DNA of 42,089 nt from Methyloradius sp035460505 (GCA_035460505.1 DATHWP010000005.1:1-42089); one strand, 5' to 3'. Counted from the stretch's first letter, positions 1 through 8,324 are shown. Translations and numbers: made by a program. The notes: generated from the sequence alone by a model not told the origin.

Positions 1-24
1 TTTCATTCTACTGACTAGCTTATC

Positions 25-1068
25 TTAGATAGTCGCCATATCAATCACAAAGCGATACCTTACATCGCTTTTCAACATACGTTCAAAAGCATTATTGATG
101 CCACTCATCGGAATAATTTCAATATCTGAAGTAATGTTGTGCTCCGCACAAAAATCCAGCATTTCCTGAGTTTCTTTAATGCCTCCAATCAATGAACCAG
201 CCAGCGAACGACGCTTGAATATAAGGTTGGCAATATTAGGCGATGGGTGCGGGCTATCTGGCACACCAACGAGGCACATGGTGCCATCACGCTTAAGCAA
301 GCTCATGAATTGATCAAGATTATGAGGTGCCGCTACGGTATTCAGGATGAAATCGAAACTGAGGGCATGTGCATTCATTTCATCTGGATTTTTTGAGATG
401 ACGACTTCATCAGCCCCTAGTCGTTTTGCATCTTCTGCTTTGCCCGCTGAAGTAGTAAATAAGACCACATGTGCACCAAAGGCATGCGCGAATTTAACAG
501 CCATGTGGCCTAAGCCGCCAAGGCCTACTACACCCACTTTATCGCCCTTACCAATTTTCCAGTGGCGTAGCGGTGAATAGGTGGTGATACCTGCGCAAAG
601 CAATGGGGCAACGGCGGCGAGTTCAAGCTTGTCTGAAATATGAAGCACAAAGCGTTGGTCAACAACGATGGAATTTGAAAATCCACCATAGGTTGGTTTG
701 CCTGTGTGCTTGTCGTGGCCGTTATAGGTTAATACGAAATCATTGCAGAATTGTTCTTGATGATCATTGCAATCAGGGCACACACCACAAGAGTCAACCA
801 TGCAGCCAACACCTGCAAGGTCATTGACCTTGAATGATTTAACATCACTACCTACCTGAGTTACACGCCCTACAATCTCATGCCCAGGCACTATCGGGAA
901 AGTACTTGCCGCCCATTCATCACGGGCCTGGTGCAAGTCAGAGTGGCAGACACCACAATAAAGAATTTCTATTTTTATATCAGTTGGGCCAACTTCTCGC
1001 CGCTCAAAATTATAGGGTGCTAGTGCTGTTTTGGCGTTCTGGGCGGCATAACCTTTGACTTGATACAT
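25..1068 (-). CDS. yahK: YahK-type zinc-dependent NADP alcohol dehydrogenase / aldehyde reductase
   Basis: Cytosolic medium-chain dehydrogenase that by family reduces aldehydes to alcohols with NADPH. The sequence shows catalytic zinc ligands Cys41 (CGVCHSD), His63-Glu64 (PGHEIVGR) and Cys158 (APLLCAGITTYSPL), structural zinc cysteines 94, 97, 100 and 108, and a Rossmann motif GLGGLGH at 182-188. Much of the chain, including the C-terminal EMLDFCAEH and YRFVID stretches, matches E. coli YahK as I remember it, and 347 residues is the usual length. An AAGGAAA ribosome site lies before the ATG. It diverges from a LysR gene across 149 bp containing a LysR-type palindrome, so control by that regulator is likely. 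The physiological aldehyde is not evident; formaldehyde or aromatic aldehydes are only guesses. Confidence 0.9.
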   Translation of the reverse strand: MYQVKGYAAQNAKTALAPYNFERREVGPTDIKIEILYCGVCHSDLHQARDEWAASTFPIVPGHEIVGRVTQVGSDVKSFKVNDLAGVGCMVDSCGVCPDCNDHQEQFCNDFVLTYNGHDKHTGKPTYGGFSNSIVVDQRFVLHISDKLELAAVAPLLCAGITTYSPLRHWKIGKGDKVGVVGLGGLGHMAVKFAHAFGAHVVLFTTSAGKAEDAKRLGADEVVISKNPDEMNAHALSFDFILNTVAAPHNLDQFMSLLKRDGTMCLVGVPDSPHPSPNIANLIFKRRSLAGSLIGGIKETQEMLDFCAEHNITSDIEIIPMSGINNAFERMLKSDVRYRFVIDMATI

Positions 1069-1160
1069 GACATTTCCTTTTTAGGATAGTGAGGCATTTG
1101 AATTTAAGTAAGTATGGATAACTTAGATTAATCCTCAAAGACATAAGTATCGATTTTAGA

Positions 1161-1177
1161 ATTCCATTTTGTGGAAT
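1161..1177. promoter_or_regulatory. LysR-box palindrome between yahK-like gene and lysR
   Basis: Perfect inverted repeat ATTCCA-TTTTG-TGGAAT; its core TCCATTTTGTGGA fits the T-N11-A pattern of LysR regulator sites. It lies 40 bp before the lysR start and 92 bp before the yahK-like start, the usual place for a site controlling both divergent genes. Binding is inferred. Confidence 0.6.
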
Positions 1178-1217
1178 AATAAAGCTATCGACCACGCAAT
1201 GAATGAAGCGCTAACTC

Positions 1218-2126
1218 ATGCTCAATAAACTGGAAATGATTCGTATATTCTGTGCAGCAGCAGAAAGCGCAAGCTTTAAGGAAGCCGCTGCTCGTATGGG
1301 CGTATCGCCTCAAGCAGTTACTCGCGCCATCAAGGAGCTGGAACATAGCCTGGGCGAACTTTTGTTTCATCGTAATACCAGGCAGATACGCATTACCGAA
1401 TACGGCGAAAAGCTACTGGAAGACTCTCGTTCGATTATCTATAACATTGATGAGATATTCAAATCCAACGATCAAAGTCGTGACGATGATATCTCTGGCA
1501 TCGTGCGTATCACCTCACCCGTCAGTATTGGGCGCAAATTTGTAGTGCCAGCAATGGCGAAAATTCGCGCCCAATACCCCAATATCAGGCTGGATTTACG
1601 ACTCTCGGATATGATCACCGATGTGGTTGATGAGAAGATAGATGTGGGCATACGTGTAGGGTTGCTAAGAGACAGTAGCTTTGTCGCTCGGGCAACTAAC
1701 AGGGTCTATCTACATACCGTAGCAACGGCGGATTGCATAGCGCAGTATGGTAGACCAAAAACCATCGCCGACTTGTATGACCTACCAACGATTGCCTTGC
1801 TTGATACTTCATCAGGCCGCGCCTGGCCATGGCATTTTTCGCAAGGCCATCAATTTATGCCTCGCCACCCAGTGTTTATCGTGAATGATTCAGAAGCTGA
1901 ACTAGAGGCTGCTGTTAATGGTATCGGTTATGCCCAGATTGCCACGCCGTTCTCCGAAGAGCCTATGCGCAACGGGCAACTAGAACAAGTGCTTGAAGAG
2001 TTTGCCCCTGAGCCATGGTATTTGTATGTGTACCGACCCCAGCGCGGCCCAGTACCCAACAGGATTCGTCTGGTGTTCGATGCGTTGGTTGAGATATTTT
2101 CAGGCGAAACAGCAATTTCTGGGTGA
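1218..2126 (+). CDS. LysR family transcriptional regulator
   Basis: DNA-binding regulator of the LysR family, 302 residues, a typical length. Residues 1-60 form the winged helix-turn-helix (ESASFKEAAARMGVSPQAVT, then RAIKELEHSLGELLFHR), followed by a linker helix and a periplasmic-binding-protein-like effector domain from about residue 90 (GIVRITSPVSIGRKFVVPAM). The DGIVRIT-type linker resembles the CrgA-like group of LysR regulators. It diverges from the YahK-type reductase, the classic LysR arrangement, so it probably controls that gene and itself through the palindrome at 1161-1177. The effector is unknown. The ATG at 1218 gives the normal LysR N terminus; the ribosome site is weak. A strong terminator follows 43 bp after the stop. 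Confidence 0.9.
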   Translation: MLNKLEMIRIFCAAAESASFKEAAARMGVSPQAVTRAIKELEHSLGELLFHRNTRQIRITEYGEKLLEDSRSIIYNIDEIFKSNDQSRDDDISGIVRITSPVSIGRKFVVPAMAKIRAQYPNIRLDLRLSDMITDVVDEKIDVGIRVGLLRDSSFVARATNRVYLHTVATADCIAQYGRPKTIADLYDLPTIALLDTSSGRAWPWHFSQGHQFMPRHPVFIVNDSEAELEAAVNGIGYAQIATPFSEEPMRNGQLEQVLEEFAPEPWYLYVYRPQRGPVPNRIRLVFDALVEIFSGETAISG

Positions 2127-2168
2127 AAATACTGAAAGACAGCCTAAGCTTTCATAAGGCTGAGCACA

Positions 2169-2207
2169 TAATAAAAAAGCCGAACATCATGTTCGGCTTT
2201 TTTATTA
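2169..2207. terminator. Bidirectional Rho-independent terminator
   Basis: Perfect 17-bp inverted repeat (TAATAAAAAAGCCGAAC, loop ATCAT, then its exact complement). A GC core GCCGAAC/GTTCGGC is flanked by A6 on one side and T6 on the other, so it works as a terminator in both directions. It lies between the convergent lysR gene and the small exported-protein gene and serves both. Confidence 0.92.
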
Positions 2208-2213
2208 TGGCAA

Positions 2214-2606
2214 TTACTTATTGTTGAAAAATGCAATATTCATGCATCGATCATTTACAAAAGTCAGCTCAGTGGTTTTGTATTTTTTCTTAGGCTCGTA
2301 ATGTACTAAATCATTGTAGTACCACATTTCCACATTGACTGGTTTTTGCGTATCTGCATCACCAGCAGCAATCTTGGGGCCAATGACATTCATGGCATTA
2401 GAAGGCTTAACTGATTGCTCTTTCTTCGCAGGCGCTCCCAGTTTTTCTAGTATTACCTTGCGTGATTTTCCGCTGAAAGCATTTAAAAACTGGTCTTCAT
2501 TATAAGTGGCTGACTTTGATGCATTGTCTGCCGCAAAAGCAGGCAATACCGTTGCCACAAACGCAATCATTAGCATGAACATCGTTGTTTTTTTAATGTG
2601 AATCAT
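2214..2606 (-). CDS. Small exported protein of unknown function, possibly BamE/SmpA-like fold
   Basis: I do not recognise this 130-residue protein. Residues 1-25 form a Sec signal peptide (basic start, hydrophobic MFMLMIAFVATVLP, cleavage after AFA). The mature part has GKSRKVILEKLGAPAKKEQS, a spacer, then VEMWYYND and TTELTFVNDRCMNIAFF. The order helix with K-LG-P, then W-YY strand, then LTF strand resembles the small BamE/SmpA/OmlA fold (G-x-P...W-Y...F), but there is no lipobox cysteine and similarity is loose. One cysteine remains in the mature protein. It lies 90 bp downstream of the metallo-hydrolase on the same strand and could be a separate unit ending at the shared terminator. Periplasmic location is well supported; function is not. 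Confidence 0.65.
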   Translation of the reverse strand: MIHIKKTTMFMLMIAFVATVLPAFAADNASKSATYNEDQFLNAFSGKSRKVILEKLGAPAKKEQSVKPSNAMNVIGPKIAAGDADTQKPVNVEMWYYNDLVHYEPKKKYKTTELTFVNDRCMNIAFFNNK

Positions 2607-2696
2607 GATTTTCGCTTTTCCTCAAAATTTAATCATTTTTACAACCGCAGATTATCTCACTTTTAGGCTATCAACGCTTGGAAGAAGATTGCTTAG

Positions 2697-3458
2697 TTAG
2701 AACTCAAGCCTTAACCCATCAAACCCTACATGAACATTATCGGGGAGCTCGCTAGATAAAGCTTCGTATTCAATATCGTGCGTCATGTGTATCAAATAGG
2801 TTTGCTTTGCTTCTATCTGACTAGCATAGGCCAAGCTTTGTTCCAGATGAATGTGGGTAAAGTGCGTTGTATAGCGTAGACAATCCAATAGCAACAGGTC
2901 AAGATTATCCAGCAAGGCTAGGGAAGACTCAGGAATTTCAGATACATCGGTCAAATACGCCATATTGCCTATGCGATAACCCAATATATCGCTACGCCCA
3001 TGCTTCACTGGAATAGGCGTAATCATGACGCCAAACAGTTCAAAAGCTTGATCCATTTCGTTCAGGCTTAGTACGGGCAACTCCCAAAAATCGCCAGGCT
3101 CCCGGATGGTGTAACCGAATTTAGCTGAGATATGCGCAAGCGTATCTTGTTTGCCATACAGGGGAATTTGTTTTCTTTGCAATTGGCAGAATGCGCGTAG
3201 ATCATCAATGCCATGGAGATGGTCTGCATGCGTATGTGTGTAGAGCACGGCATCTACCCGCGTCAAATTTTCCCGTAGTGCCTGCGTACGTAAATCAGGG
3301 CCTGTATCAATCAATATTACTTCGCCATTGGGCATGGTGAGTGCCGATGAGCAGCGAGTACGTTTGTTTTTGGGGTTATCGGATAGGCAGGTAAGACATG
3401 TGCAACCTATAACCGGTGTCCCCGCACTTGAACCAGAACCTAAGATAGTTAGCTGCAT
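2697..3458 (-). CDS. PhnP-like metallo-beta-lactamase fold phosphodiesterase
   Basis: Cytosolic metal-dependent hydrolase of the PhnP branch of the beta-lactamase fold. It shows the metal motif THTHADH (His75, His77, Asp79, His80), the PhnP-type N-terminal zinc knuckle GCTCLTC with Cys19, 21 and 24, later ligand LTHDIE-like and HMTHD segments, and a C-terminal VGFDGLRLEF like PhnP. 253 residues matches the family. E. coli PhnP cleaves cyclic phosphoribosyl phosphate in phosphonate breakdown, but no phn genes are here; in beta- and gammaproteobacteria this homologue commonly follows tatD, so a different cyclic phosphodiester substrate is possible. Its ATG directly abuts the tatD stop (TAAATG), so the two are translationally coupled and co-transcribed. 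Confidence 0.8.
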   Translation of the reverse strand: MQLTILGSGSSAGTPVIGCTCLTCLSDNPKNKRTRCSSALTMPNGEVILIDTGPDLRTQALRENLTRVDAVLYTHTHADHLHGIDDLRAFCQLQRKQIPLYGKQDTLAHISAKFGYTIREPGDFWELPVLSLNEMDQAFELFGVMITPIPVKHGRSDILGYRIGNMAYLTDVSEIPESSLALLDNLDLLLLDCLRYTTHFTHIHLEQSLAYASQIEAKQTYLIHMTHDIEYEALSSELPDNVHVGFDGLRLEF

Positions 3459-4235
3459 TTAGTGAAGTGGCTTTGCAGCCTTGAATAACTGGAAGAAGTT
3501 GTCGCTGGTTGCCTTCGCCACATCTTCAAACGGAATATCGCGTAATTTTGCGATTTCTTCAGCGACGTATTTTACATAAGCAGGTTGATTCATTTTTCCG
3601 CGAAACGGCATAGGCGCCAGATAAGGGGAATCCGTTTCTACTAGCATCCGATCAAGCGGCACATGTCTAGCTACTTCTTTGAGCGCTAAGGCATTTTTGA
3701 AGGTCACAATGCCTGAGAACGAGATATAAAACCCAAGATCAATGGCACGCATGGCTACATCCAGCGATTCAGTAAAACAGTGCATCACACCACCGATTTG
3801 CTGCACCTGCTCTTCTTGCATGATGCGCAACGTATCTTCAGCCGCAGAGCGTGTATGAATGATCAACGGTTTTTGCGCCTGTATTGCTGCGCGGATATGG
3901 GTGCGAAATCTTTCGCGCTGCCATTCAAGGTCACCTGTGAGCCTGAAATAATCAAGCCCAGTTTCACCAATCGCAATCACCTTGGGGTGTTGAGCCAAGT
4001 GTACCAACTCATCAACGGTAACTAATGGCATATCTTCATAATCGGGGTGTACGCCGACAGAGGCGAAGAAATTCGGGTAACTCTCTGCAACATTCAATAC
4101 TTGTGGAAAATCTTGCAAAGTCACTGAAACGCACAGCGCGTAATCCACGCTATTTTCAGTCATGGATAGCCTCAAGGCATCCATATTATTGGCAAGTTCA
4201 GGGAAATTAATATGGCAGTGTGAATCGACCAGCAT
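3459..4235 (-). CDS. tatD: TatD family metal-dependent DNase (YcfH-like)
   Basis: Metal-dependent hydrolase of the TatD family, known for 3'-5' exonuclease activity on DNA; YcfH-like by length (258 residues) and neighbourhood. Metal ligands are visible: His6 and His8 in DSHCHIN, Glu91 in IGETGLDYF, His127 in LIIHTRSA, His152 in GVMHCFT and Asp202 in VETDSPYLAP, with the typical RGKMNQPAYV loop after it. It is the penultimate gene of the pabC-to-hydrolase operon, 46 bp after pilZ, and its stop abuts the next start. The placement beside holB and tmk fits a role in DNA repair or turnover, as in E. coli where ycfH follows holB. The biological substrate is not settled for the family. Confidence 0.9.
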   Translation of the reverse strand: MLVDSHCHINFPELANNMDALRLSMTENSVDYALCVSVTLQDFPQVLNVAESYPNFFASVGVHPDYEDMPLVTVDELVHLAQHPKVIAIGETGLDYFRLTGDLEWQRERFRTHIRAAIQAQKPLIIHTRSAAEDTLRIMQEEQVQQIGGVMHCFTESLDVAMRAIDLGFYISFSGIVTFKNALALKEVARHVPLDRMLVETDSPYLAPMPFRGKMNQPAYVKYVAEEIAKLRDIPFEDVAKATSDNFFQLFKAAKPLH

Positions 4236-4281
4236 GTTGTTGCCTATATTTGCCGAGCATAAATACTCGAGGGAATTAAAA

Positions 4282-4671
4282 TTACATGGTGTGCGTAGGG
4301 CGCGTTGATTTGAGTGCGCCGCCCAGCAATGATTCTATTTTGTTGCGTGCTTCTGCCCCACCATCTTTTTCGCTGAACTGGACGCCTATGCCCTGCGGAC
4401 GATTGCCCTGCGTGACTGGGGTAATCCAGATCACATGTCCAACCACTTTTAGCTTGGTAGGTTCTTCAATCAAGCTGAGCAACATGAAAACTTCATCGCC
4501 GATTTTGTAGGGTTTATTGGTGGGAATAAACAAACCACCACCTTTGATAAATGGCATGTAGGCTGAAAACAAAGCCGCTTTTTCTTTAATCGCCAGCGAC
4601 AATACACCAGGCTTAGGGGCGCTTGGCGCTAAATTTGCAGCGGGTTCGACTGGTAAGGGTTCTGTGCTCAA
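4282..4671 (-). CDS. pilZ: PilZ domain protein (type IV pilus biogenesis type)
   Basis: Small 129-residue PilZ protein. The core matches the type IV pilus PilZ subclass: GVLSLAIKEKAALFSAYMP, GGLFIPTNKPYKIGDEVFML, GHVIWITP and GIGVQF, ending in a conserved THTM tail. This subclass supports type IV pilus assembly and generally lacks the arginine motif RxxxR for cyclic-di-GMP; I see no such motif here either, so nucleotide binding is doubtful. The start is TTG at 4669-4671, overlapping the holB stop as TTGA; the next ATG is 38 residues inside the domain and would remove conserved sequence, so the TTG is preferred. Lying between holB and tatD is the standard proteobacterial location. No other pilus genes are in the window. 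Confidence 0.87.
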   Translation of the reverse strand: MSTEPLPVEPAANLAPSAPKPGVLSLAIKEKAALFSAYMPFIKGGGLFIPTNKPYKIGDEVFMLLSLIEEPTKLKVVGHVIWITPVTQGNRPQGIGVQFSEKDGGAEARNKIESLLGGALKSTRPTHTM

Positions 4672-5705
4672 TGCCTAGCCTTATTCAAAAGTGGTTGCGT
4701 TGAAAATAACTGAGTGTATAGCAAAAAAATACTTTCCAGCTGTAACTCGCTATTCAAGGGATGATTAGCCGCTTTACGCGCTTCATCCATCTTTCTGTTG
4801 AAATCAAGCAGTAAGCCCAAGTTTACGCTTTTGGCCAAGGCTTGCAAAGCTGTGCGATGGCTATCATGGTAGCGCACTTGATCTGTTAATTTGCATGAAA
4901 GTAAATCGTAAGTCCATTTTTGAATAGCAACGACAGCGGTTTCCATACCCAGTGAAACACACGTGGTGGCCAGCGCAAAGGCATCAGTCTTTTCACCCTT
5001 GGCTAGCATTTGCAAAATCTCAGGCAATTGCCTGATGCCCTCTTCAACGCTATTTTTTGCGGCTAGCGGCGAACCGCCAGCGTAGTCCAATACAGTTGTG
5101 GGCTCTTTGATGCCCAGCGAAGTTAGCCATGCAACCGCTTCTTCATGGCTAGGGCTGGGCATATCGATTTTATGGCAACGGCTCGTGATGGTCGCCATCA
5201 GTCGCTGCTGTTGATGTGACACTAATATAAAGATAACGCCTGCTGGCGGCTCTTCAAGCATCTTGAGCAGGCTATTGGCAGATGCATCATTCAGCGCTTC
5301 GGCAGGATGTATCAATACCACGCGCAATCCACTCCCCCGATGGCTGGATAGGCTAAAAAAACTGCCAAGCTCACGCACCTGGTTAATCAGAATCTGCGTT
5401 TTCTTTGCTTTGGTCGTTTTAGCAGCGGGAGCATCTTCATCGTCAATAGCTTGTTCTGGTGTTAATAAGCGATAGTCAGGATGATTACCCTGTAAAAACC
5501 AACCACAGCTCGCACAATGGCCACAAGCATACCCATCAGGCTCTGGTGTTTCACAGAGTAAAGATTGCGCTAGCGCAATAGCAAAATCCAGTTTGCCTAG
5601 ACCAGCCTGACCTTTAAGTAACAGTGCGTGAGGCAGTTTAGCGCGCGATGCAGCTAGCTGTTGCCATAAAGCCGATTGCCAGGGATACAAACGTTCAGGA
5701 GTCAT
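4668..5705 (-). CDS. holB: DNA polymerase III subunit delta prime
   Basis: Clamp-loader subunit of the replicative polymerase. The AAA+ domain shows a P-loop-like GQAGLGK (32-38), zinc-module cysteines 51, 61, 64 and 67 (CGHCASC), NSLLKMLEEPP at about 144-154, and the SRC motif at 175-177 that contacts the neighbouring subunit. A charged low-complexity insert (about 88-102, Ala/Lys/Asp-rich) lies before the first helix pair, as often in betaproteobacteria. Length 345 is normal. The gene is 15 bp downstream of tmk and overlaps pilZ by 4 bp, so it is part of the same operon. Pairing with thymidylate kinase links nucleotide supply with replication. Confidence 0.95.
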   Translation of the reverse strand: MTPERLYPWQSALWQQLAASRAKLPHALLLKGQAGLGKLDFAIALAQSLLCETPEPDGYACGHCASCGWFLQGNHPDYRLLTPEQAIDDEDAPAAKTTKAKKTQILINQVRELGSFFSLSSHRGSGLRVVLIHPAEALNDASANSLLKMLEEPPAGVIFILVSHQQQRLMATITSRCHKIDMPSPSHEEAVAWLTSLGIKEPTTVLDYAGGSPLAAKNSVEEGIRQLPEILQMLAKGEKTDAFALATTCVSLGMETAVVAIQKWTYDLLSCKLTDQVRYHDSHRTALQALAKSVNLGLLLDFNRKMDEARKAANHPLNSELQLESIFLLYTQLFSTQPLLNKARH

Positions 5706-5720
5706 TGCGTGAACTCATGG

Positions 5721-6332
5721 CTAAATAGTGGTGATGACATTGTGTACCGATTGCCATACATCTTCGATGCTGCGATTGGCGTCAATCACTGCAAAACGTT
5801 CTGGGTATTGGGCGGCGCGTTGCAGATAGGTATTGCGGATGCGCGTAAAAAAGTCGGCTGATTCACGCTCAAATTTATCAGGGGCCCTTGCTGTGGCTAA
5901 TCTTGCGATACTGACTTCAACTGGTACATCGAATAGCAAGGTTAAATTGGGTTGTAGATCAGCTTGCACCCAATGCTCTAGAATTTGCATCTTCTCGATA
6001 GCCAATCCACGCCCTCCAGCCTGATAGGCAAAACTGGCATCTGTGAATCTATCTGAGACCACATAAGCGCCGCGCGATAATGCTGGCAATATCAGTTGCG
6101 CCAAATGCTCTTGTCTGGCTGCAAACATCAATAGAGCTTCTGTTTCTGGCTGCATCTCTTCTTGCAGCAGCAGTTCGCGTAGCTTTTCGCCCAAGCTTGT
6201 ACCCCCAGGTTCGCGTGTGGAAACCACTTCAATACCACGCGCTTTAAGCAGCTGAATAATGCCAGGAATATGCGTGCTTTTACCCGCACCATCCATGCCT
6301 TCCAAGGTAATGAATTTCCCGCGTTTATTCAT
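5721..6332 (-). CDS. tmk: Thymidylate kinase
   Basis: Phosphorylates dTMP to dTDP with ATP in the cytosol, an essential step of dTTP supply. The P-loop is GMDGAGKS (12-19); the DR motif lies in VVSDRFTDASFAYQ and a TREPGGT segment binds the thymidine monophosphate. 203 residues is the standard length. The ATG is 8 bp after the mltG stop and the gene is 15 bp before holB. The pabC-mltG-tmk-holB order is also that of E. coli and other proteobacteria, which supports the calls on both sides. Confidence 0.96.
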   Translation of the reverse strand: MNKRGKFITLEGMDGAGKSTHIPGIIQLLKARGIEVVSTREPGGTSLGEKLRELLLQEEMQPETEALLMFAARQEHLAQLILPALSRGAYVVSDRFTDASFAYQAGGRGLAIEKMQILEHWVQADLQPNLTLLFDVPVEVSIARLATARAPDKFERESADFFTRIRNTYLQRAAQYPERFAVIDANRSIEDVWQSVHNVITTI

Positions 6333-6340
6333 TCAGTCAT

Positions 6341-7345
6341 TCATCTTTTATTATTTGGTTTGATTTGGTACTGCATCACGGCGCGATTATGCTCGGCCAA
6401 TGTAGCTGAGAAGGCGTGGCTACCATCGCCCTTACCCACGAAATAAATGGCCTTTGTTTTTGCTGGATGTAAGGCCGCTTCAATGGATGCCAAGCCTGGC
6501 ATGGCGATTGGGCTTGGTGGTAAGCCTGCACGGGTGTAAGTGTTATATGGGGTATCGCTGAGTAAATCCTGCTTGCGCAGGTTTCCATCAAAATGATCTC
6601 CTAGGCCATAAATCACCGTGGGATCGGTTTGCAAACGCATACCAATATTAAGTCGATTAATAAACACACCAGCGATTTGAGGGCGTTCCGAGGCTTTACC
6701 AGTCTCTTTCTCTACAATAGAGGCCATAATCAAAGCTTCATATTGTGAACGATATGGCAGATTGGTGTCGCGATTTTGCCAAGCTGCATCAAGTTTGTTT
6801 TGCATGGCTTGATATGCACGCTTCAATATACTTTTGTCGGTAGTATTGCGGCTGAAATAATAGGTGTCAGGGAAAAATAAACCTTCAGGAATGGTTTGAT
6901 TTGCACCTAGCTCAGCTAAGATTTCTTGGTCAGTGCTGGACATAATTAAGTGTTTAACTGACTCATTATTATTCAAGGCATTACGCATTTGCGCGAAGGT
7001 CCAGCCTTCTATAAAGGTCATGCTGTCTTGCGAGATATTGCCATTAGTCAGCGTGACGAACAGGTTGTATGGTGTGGTGCCAGTTTCAATCAGATAATTT
7101 CCCGCTTTAATATCACCTGCCCGTCCAAACGCTCGTACCATTAATACAAAGCTCCAGGGTTCTTTCAACAAGCCCTCTTCGGTTAATTGTTGGCTGATGC
7201 TGCGCAGACTACTGCCCGCTTTTAAATCCAGCTCAACAGTCTCGGTGTTGATAGAAATAGGTGTGATTGCAAAATAAATCATCCATGCCACAAGCAACAA
7301 AAATGACAGAAACGCTAGTGACAATAATCGGTTAATGGTGCGCAT
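6341..7345 (-). CDS. mltG: Endolytic murein transglycosylase
   Basis: Inner-membrane enzyme that cuts nascent glycan strands and so limits chain length. One transmembrane helix spans about residues 8-28; a LysM-like region follows (SLRSISQQLTEEGLL), then the YceG catalytic domain with the VEKET motif around residue 212, FINRLNIGMRLQTDPTVIYG and YNTYTRAGLPPSPI. 334 residues is normal. The pabC gene overlaps its start by 14 bp, and tmk follows 8 bp after its stop, so translation of the three is likely coupled. Confidence 0.95.
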   Translation of the reverse strand: MRTINRLLSLAFLSFLLLVAWMIYFAITPISINTETVELDLKAGSSLRSISQQLTEEGLLKEPWSFVLMVRAFGRAGDIKAGNYLIETGTTPYNLFVTLTNGNISQDSMTFIEGWTFAQMRNALNNNESVKHLIMSSTDQEILAELGANQTIPEGLFFPDTYYFSRNTTDKSILKRAYQAMQNKLDAAWQNRDTNLPYRSQYEALIMASIVEKETGKASERPQIAGVFINRLNIGMRLQTDPTVIYGLGDHFDGNLRKQDLLSDTPYNTYTRAGLPPSPIAMPGLASIEAALHPAKTKAIYFVGKGDGSHAFSATLAEHNRAVMQYQIKPNNKR

Positions 7346-8222
7346 ACGGTGACTTTAACAAGATTCTTAATTGGTTCGCGAGTGGCAACTTTGGCCAGTA
7401 TTGATGATTAAACTCTCTCACCTGCCAAGCGCCAAACAGGCTGTTGCAGATAATGATTTCGTCCGCTTGCATGAGACGGCTTAGCGATATGTGAATAACG
7501 TTTGCTTGTAATGAAAGATTGCCAGCAAGCTCAAGTATGCGCTGACGCGTAAGCCCTGCAACGCCACAATTGCTTAAGTCTGGCGTATGTAGTTCAGTGC
7601 CGAATCTGGCAAAAATATTACTCGAGGTACATTCAATCACCATATCGTGCGCGTCTAGCAAAACACCATCAGTGATATTGCTATCCTGCCATTCGGCACG
7701 CGCAATGACGTTCTCTAACCTGTTTAAATGTTTTATTCCTGCCAGCAAGGGCTGATGTGAAAGTCGTAAATTGCATAGATGCAACTTTACGCCCTCTACA
7801 AAGCTTGATTCTGGGTAAGTTGGGAAGTCGGAGTGTATCAATACTCGATTTGGTTGCGCCAATGCTGGCATGGCATAACCACGCTCACTTTCACCTCTTG
7901 TGATAATGATCTTAACAACGAAGCCTGGTTTTTCTTTGCTTAAGATTTCTTTATTTGACTGTTCTTCAGGCGATGTCTGAATAAGCTTTTCAATATCGCT
8001 CAGCAACACTTCAGCACTTGGGCAGACAATTCCTAGTACATGGCAATCCGACATCAGCTTTTTATAATGATCTAGCCAGTTATCGGGATGCCCTTTAGTG
8101 ATAGGTAGTGTTCTAAATACCCCATCCCCATAAGACAATCCGCGATCAAACGGGGATAGCGCTTCTTCGTGCTGACCGTTGATTAAAACATGCTTGGATT
8201 TGTTAATTAGTGCTGCTGTCAT
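7332..8222 (-). CDS. pabC: Aminodeoxychorismate lyase
   Basis: PLP enzyme of fold type IV that releases pyruvate from 4-amino-4-deoxychorismate to give p-aminobenzoate for folate. The N-terminal INGQHEEALSPFDRGLSYGDGVFRT is the family signature; the PLP lysine lies in LLAGIKHLNRLENVIAR, and DGVLLDAHDMVIECTSSNIF is the cofactor-binding stretch. I chose the ATG at 8220-8222 because the family begins close to the VLINGQ strand; an upstream TTG at 8241-8243 would add seven residues and neither has a good ribosome site. It heads the operon running to the metallo-hydrolase. A 320-bp spacer with DnaA-box-like sites lies upstream. A branched-chain or D-amino acid aminotransferase is the alternative, but synteny with mltG and tmk favours PabC. 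Confidence 0.9.
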   Translation of the reverse strand: MTAALINKSKHVLINGQHEEALSPFDRGLSYGDGVFRTLPITKGHPDNWLDHYKKLMSDCHVLGIVCPSAEVLLSDIEKLIQTSPEEQSNKEILSKEKPGFVVKIIITRGESERGYAMPALAQPNRVLIHSDFPTYPESSFVEGVKLHLCNLRLSHQPLLAGIKHLNRLENVIARAEWQDSNITDGVLLDAHDMVIECTSSNIFARFGTELHTPDLSNCGVAGLTRQRILELAGNLSLQANVIHISLSRLMQADEIIICNSLFGAWQVREFNHQYWPKLPLANQLRILLKSPYAHH

Positions 8223-8289
8223 AGTGGCTGCGAGGCTCGTCAATTATATGATTCTACCAACTATCTTGATGCATGCAGCAACTAAAACT

Positions 8290-8324
8290 GTTTCCACAAT
8301 AGCTGTGGATAATTTTGTGGAAAG
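8290..8324. promoter_or_regulatory. DnaA-box cluster upstream of pabC operon
   Basis: A perfect consensus DnaA box TTATCCACA lies on the minus strand at 8304-8312. It is flanked by an exact 8-bp inverted repeat, TTTCCACA at 8291-8298 and TGTGGAAA at 8316-8323, whose 9-mers each differ from the consensus box at two positions. Three boxes in 35 bp just before the operon containing tmk and holB suggests DnaA control; binding is untested. Confidence 0.5.

Noticed and set aside
2697..3458. Assigning the metallo-hydrolase as PhnP of phosphonate degradation
   Set aside because: Sequence is PhnP-like but no phn genes are present and it sits in the tatD-holB operon; only family-level naming is justified.
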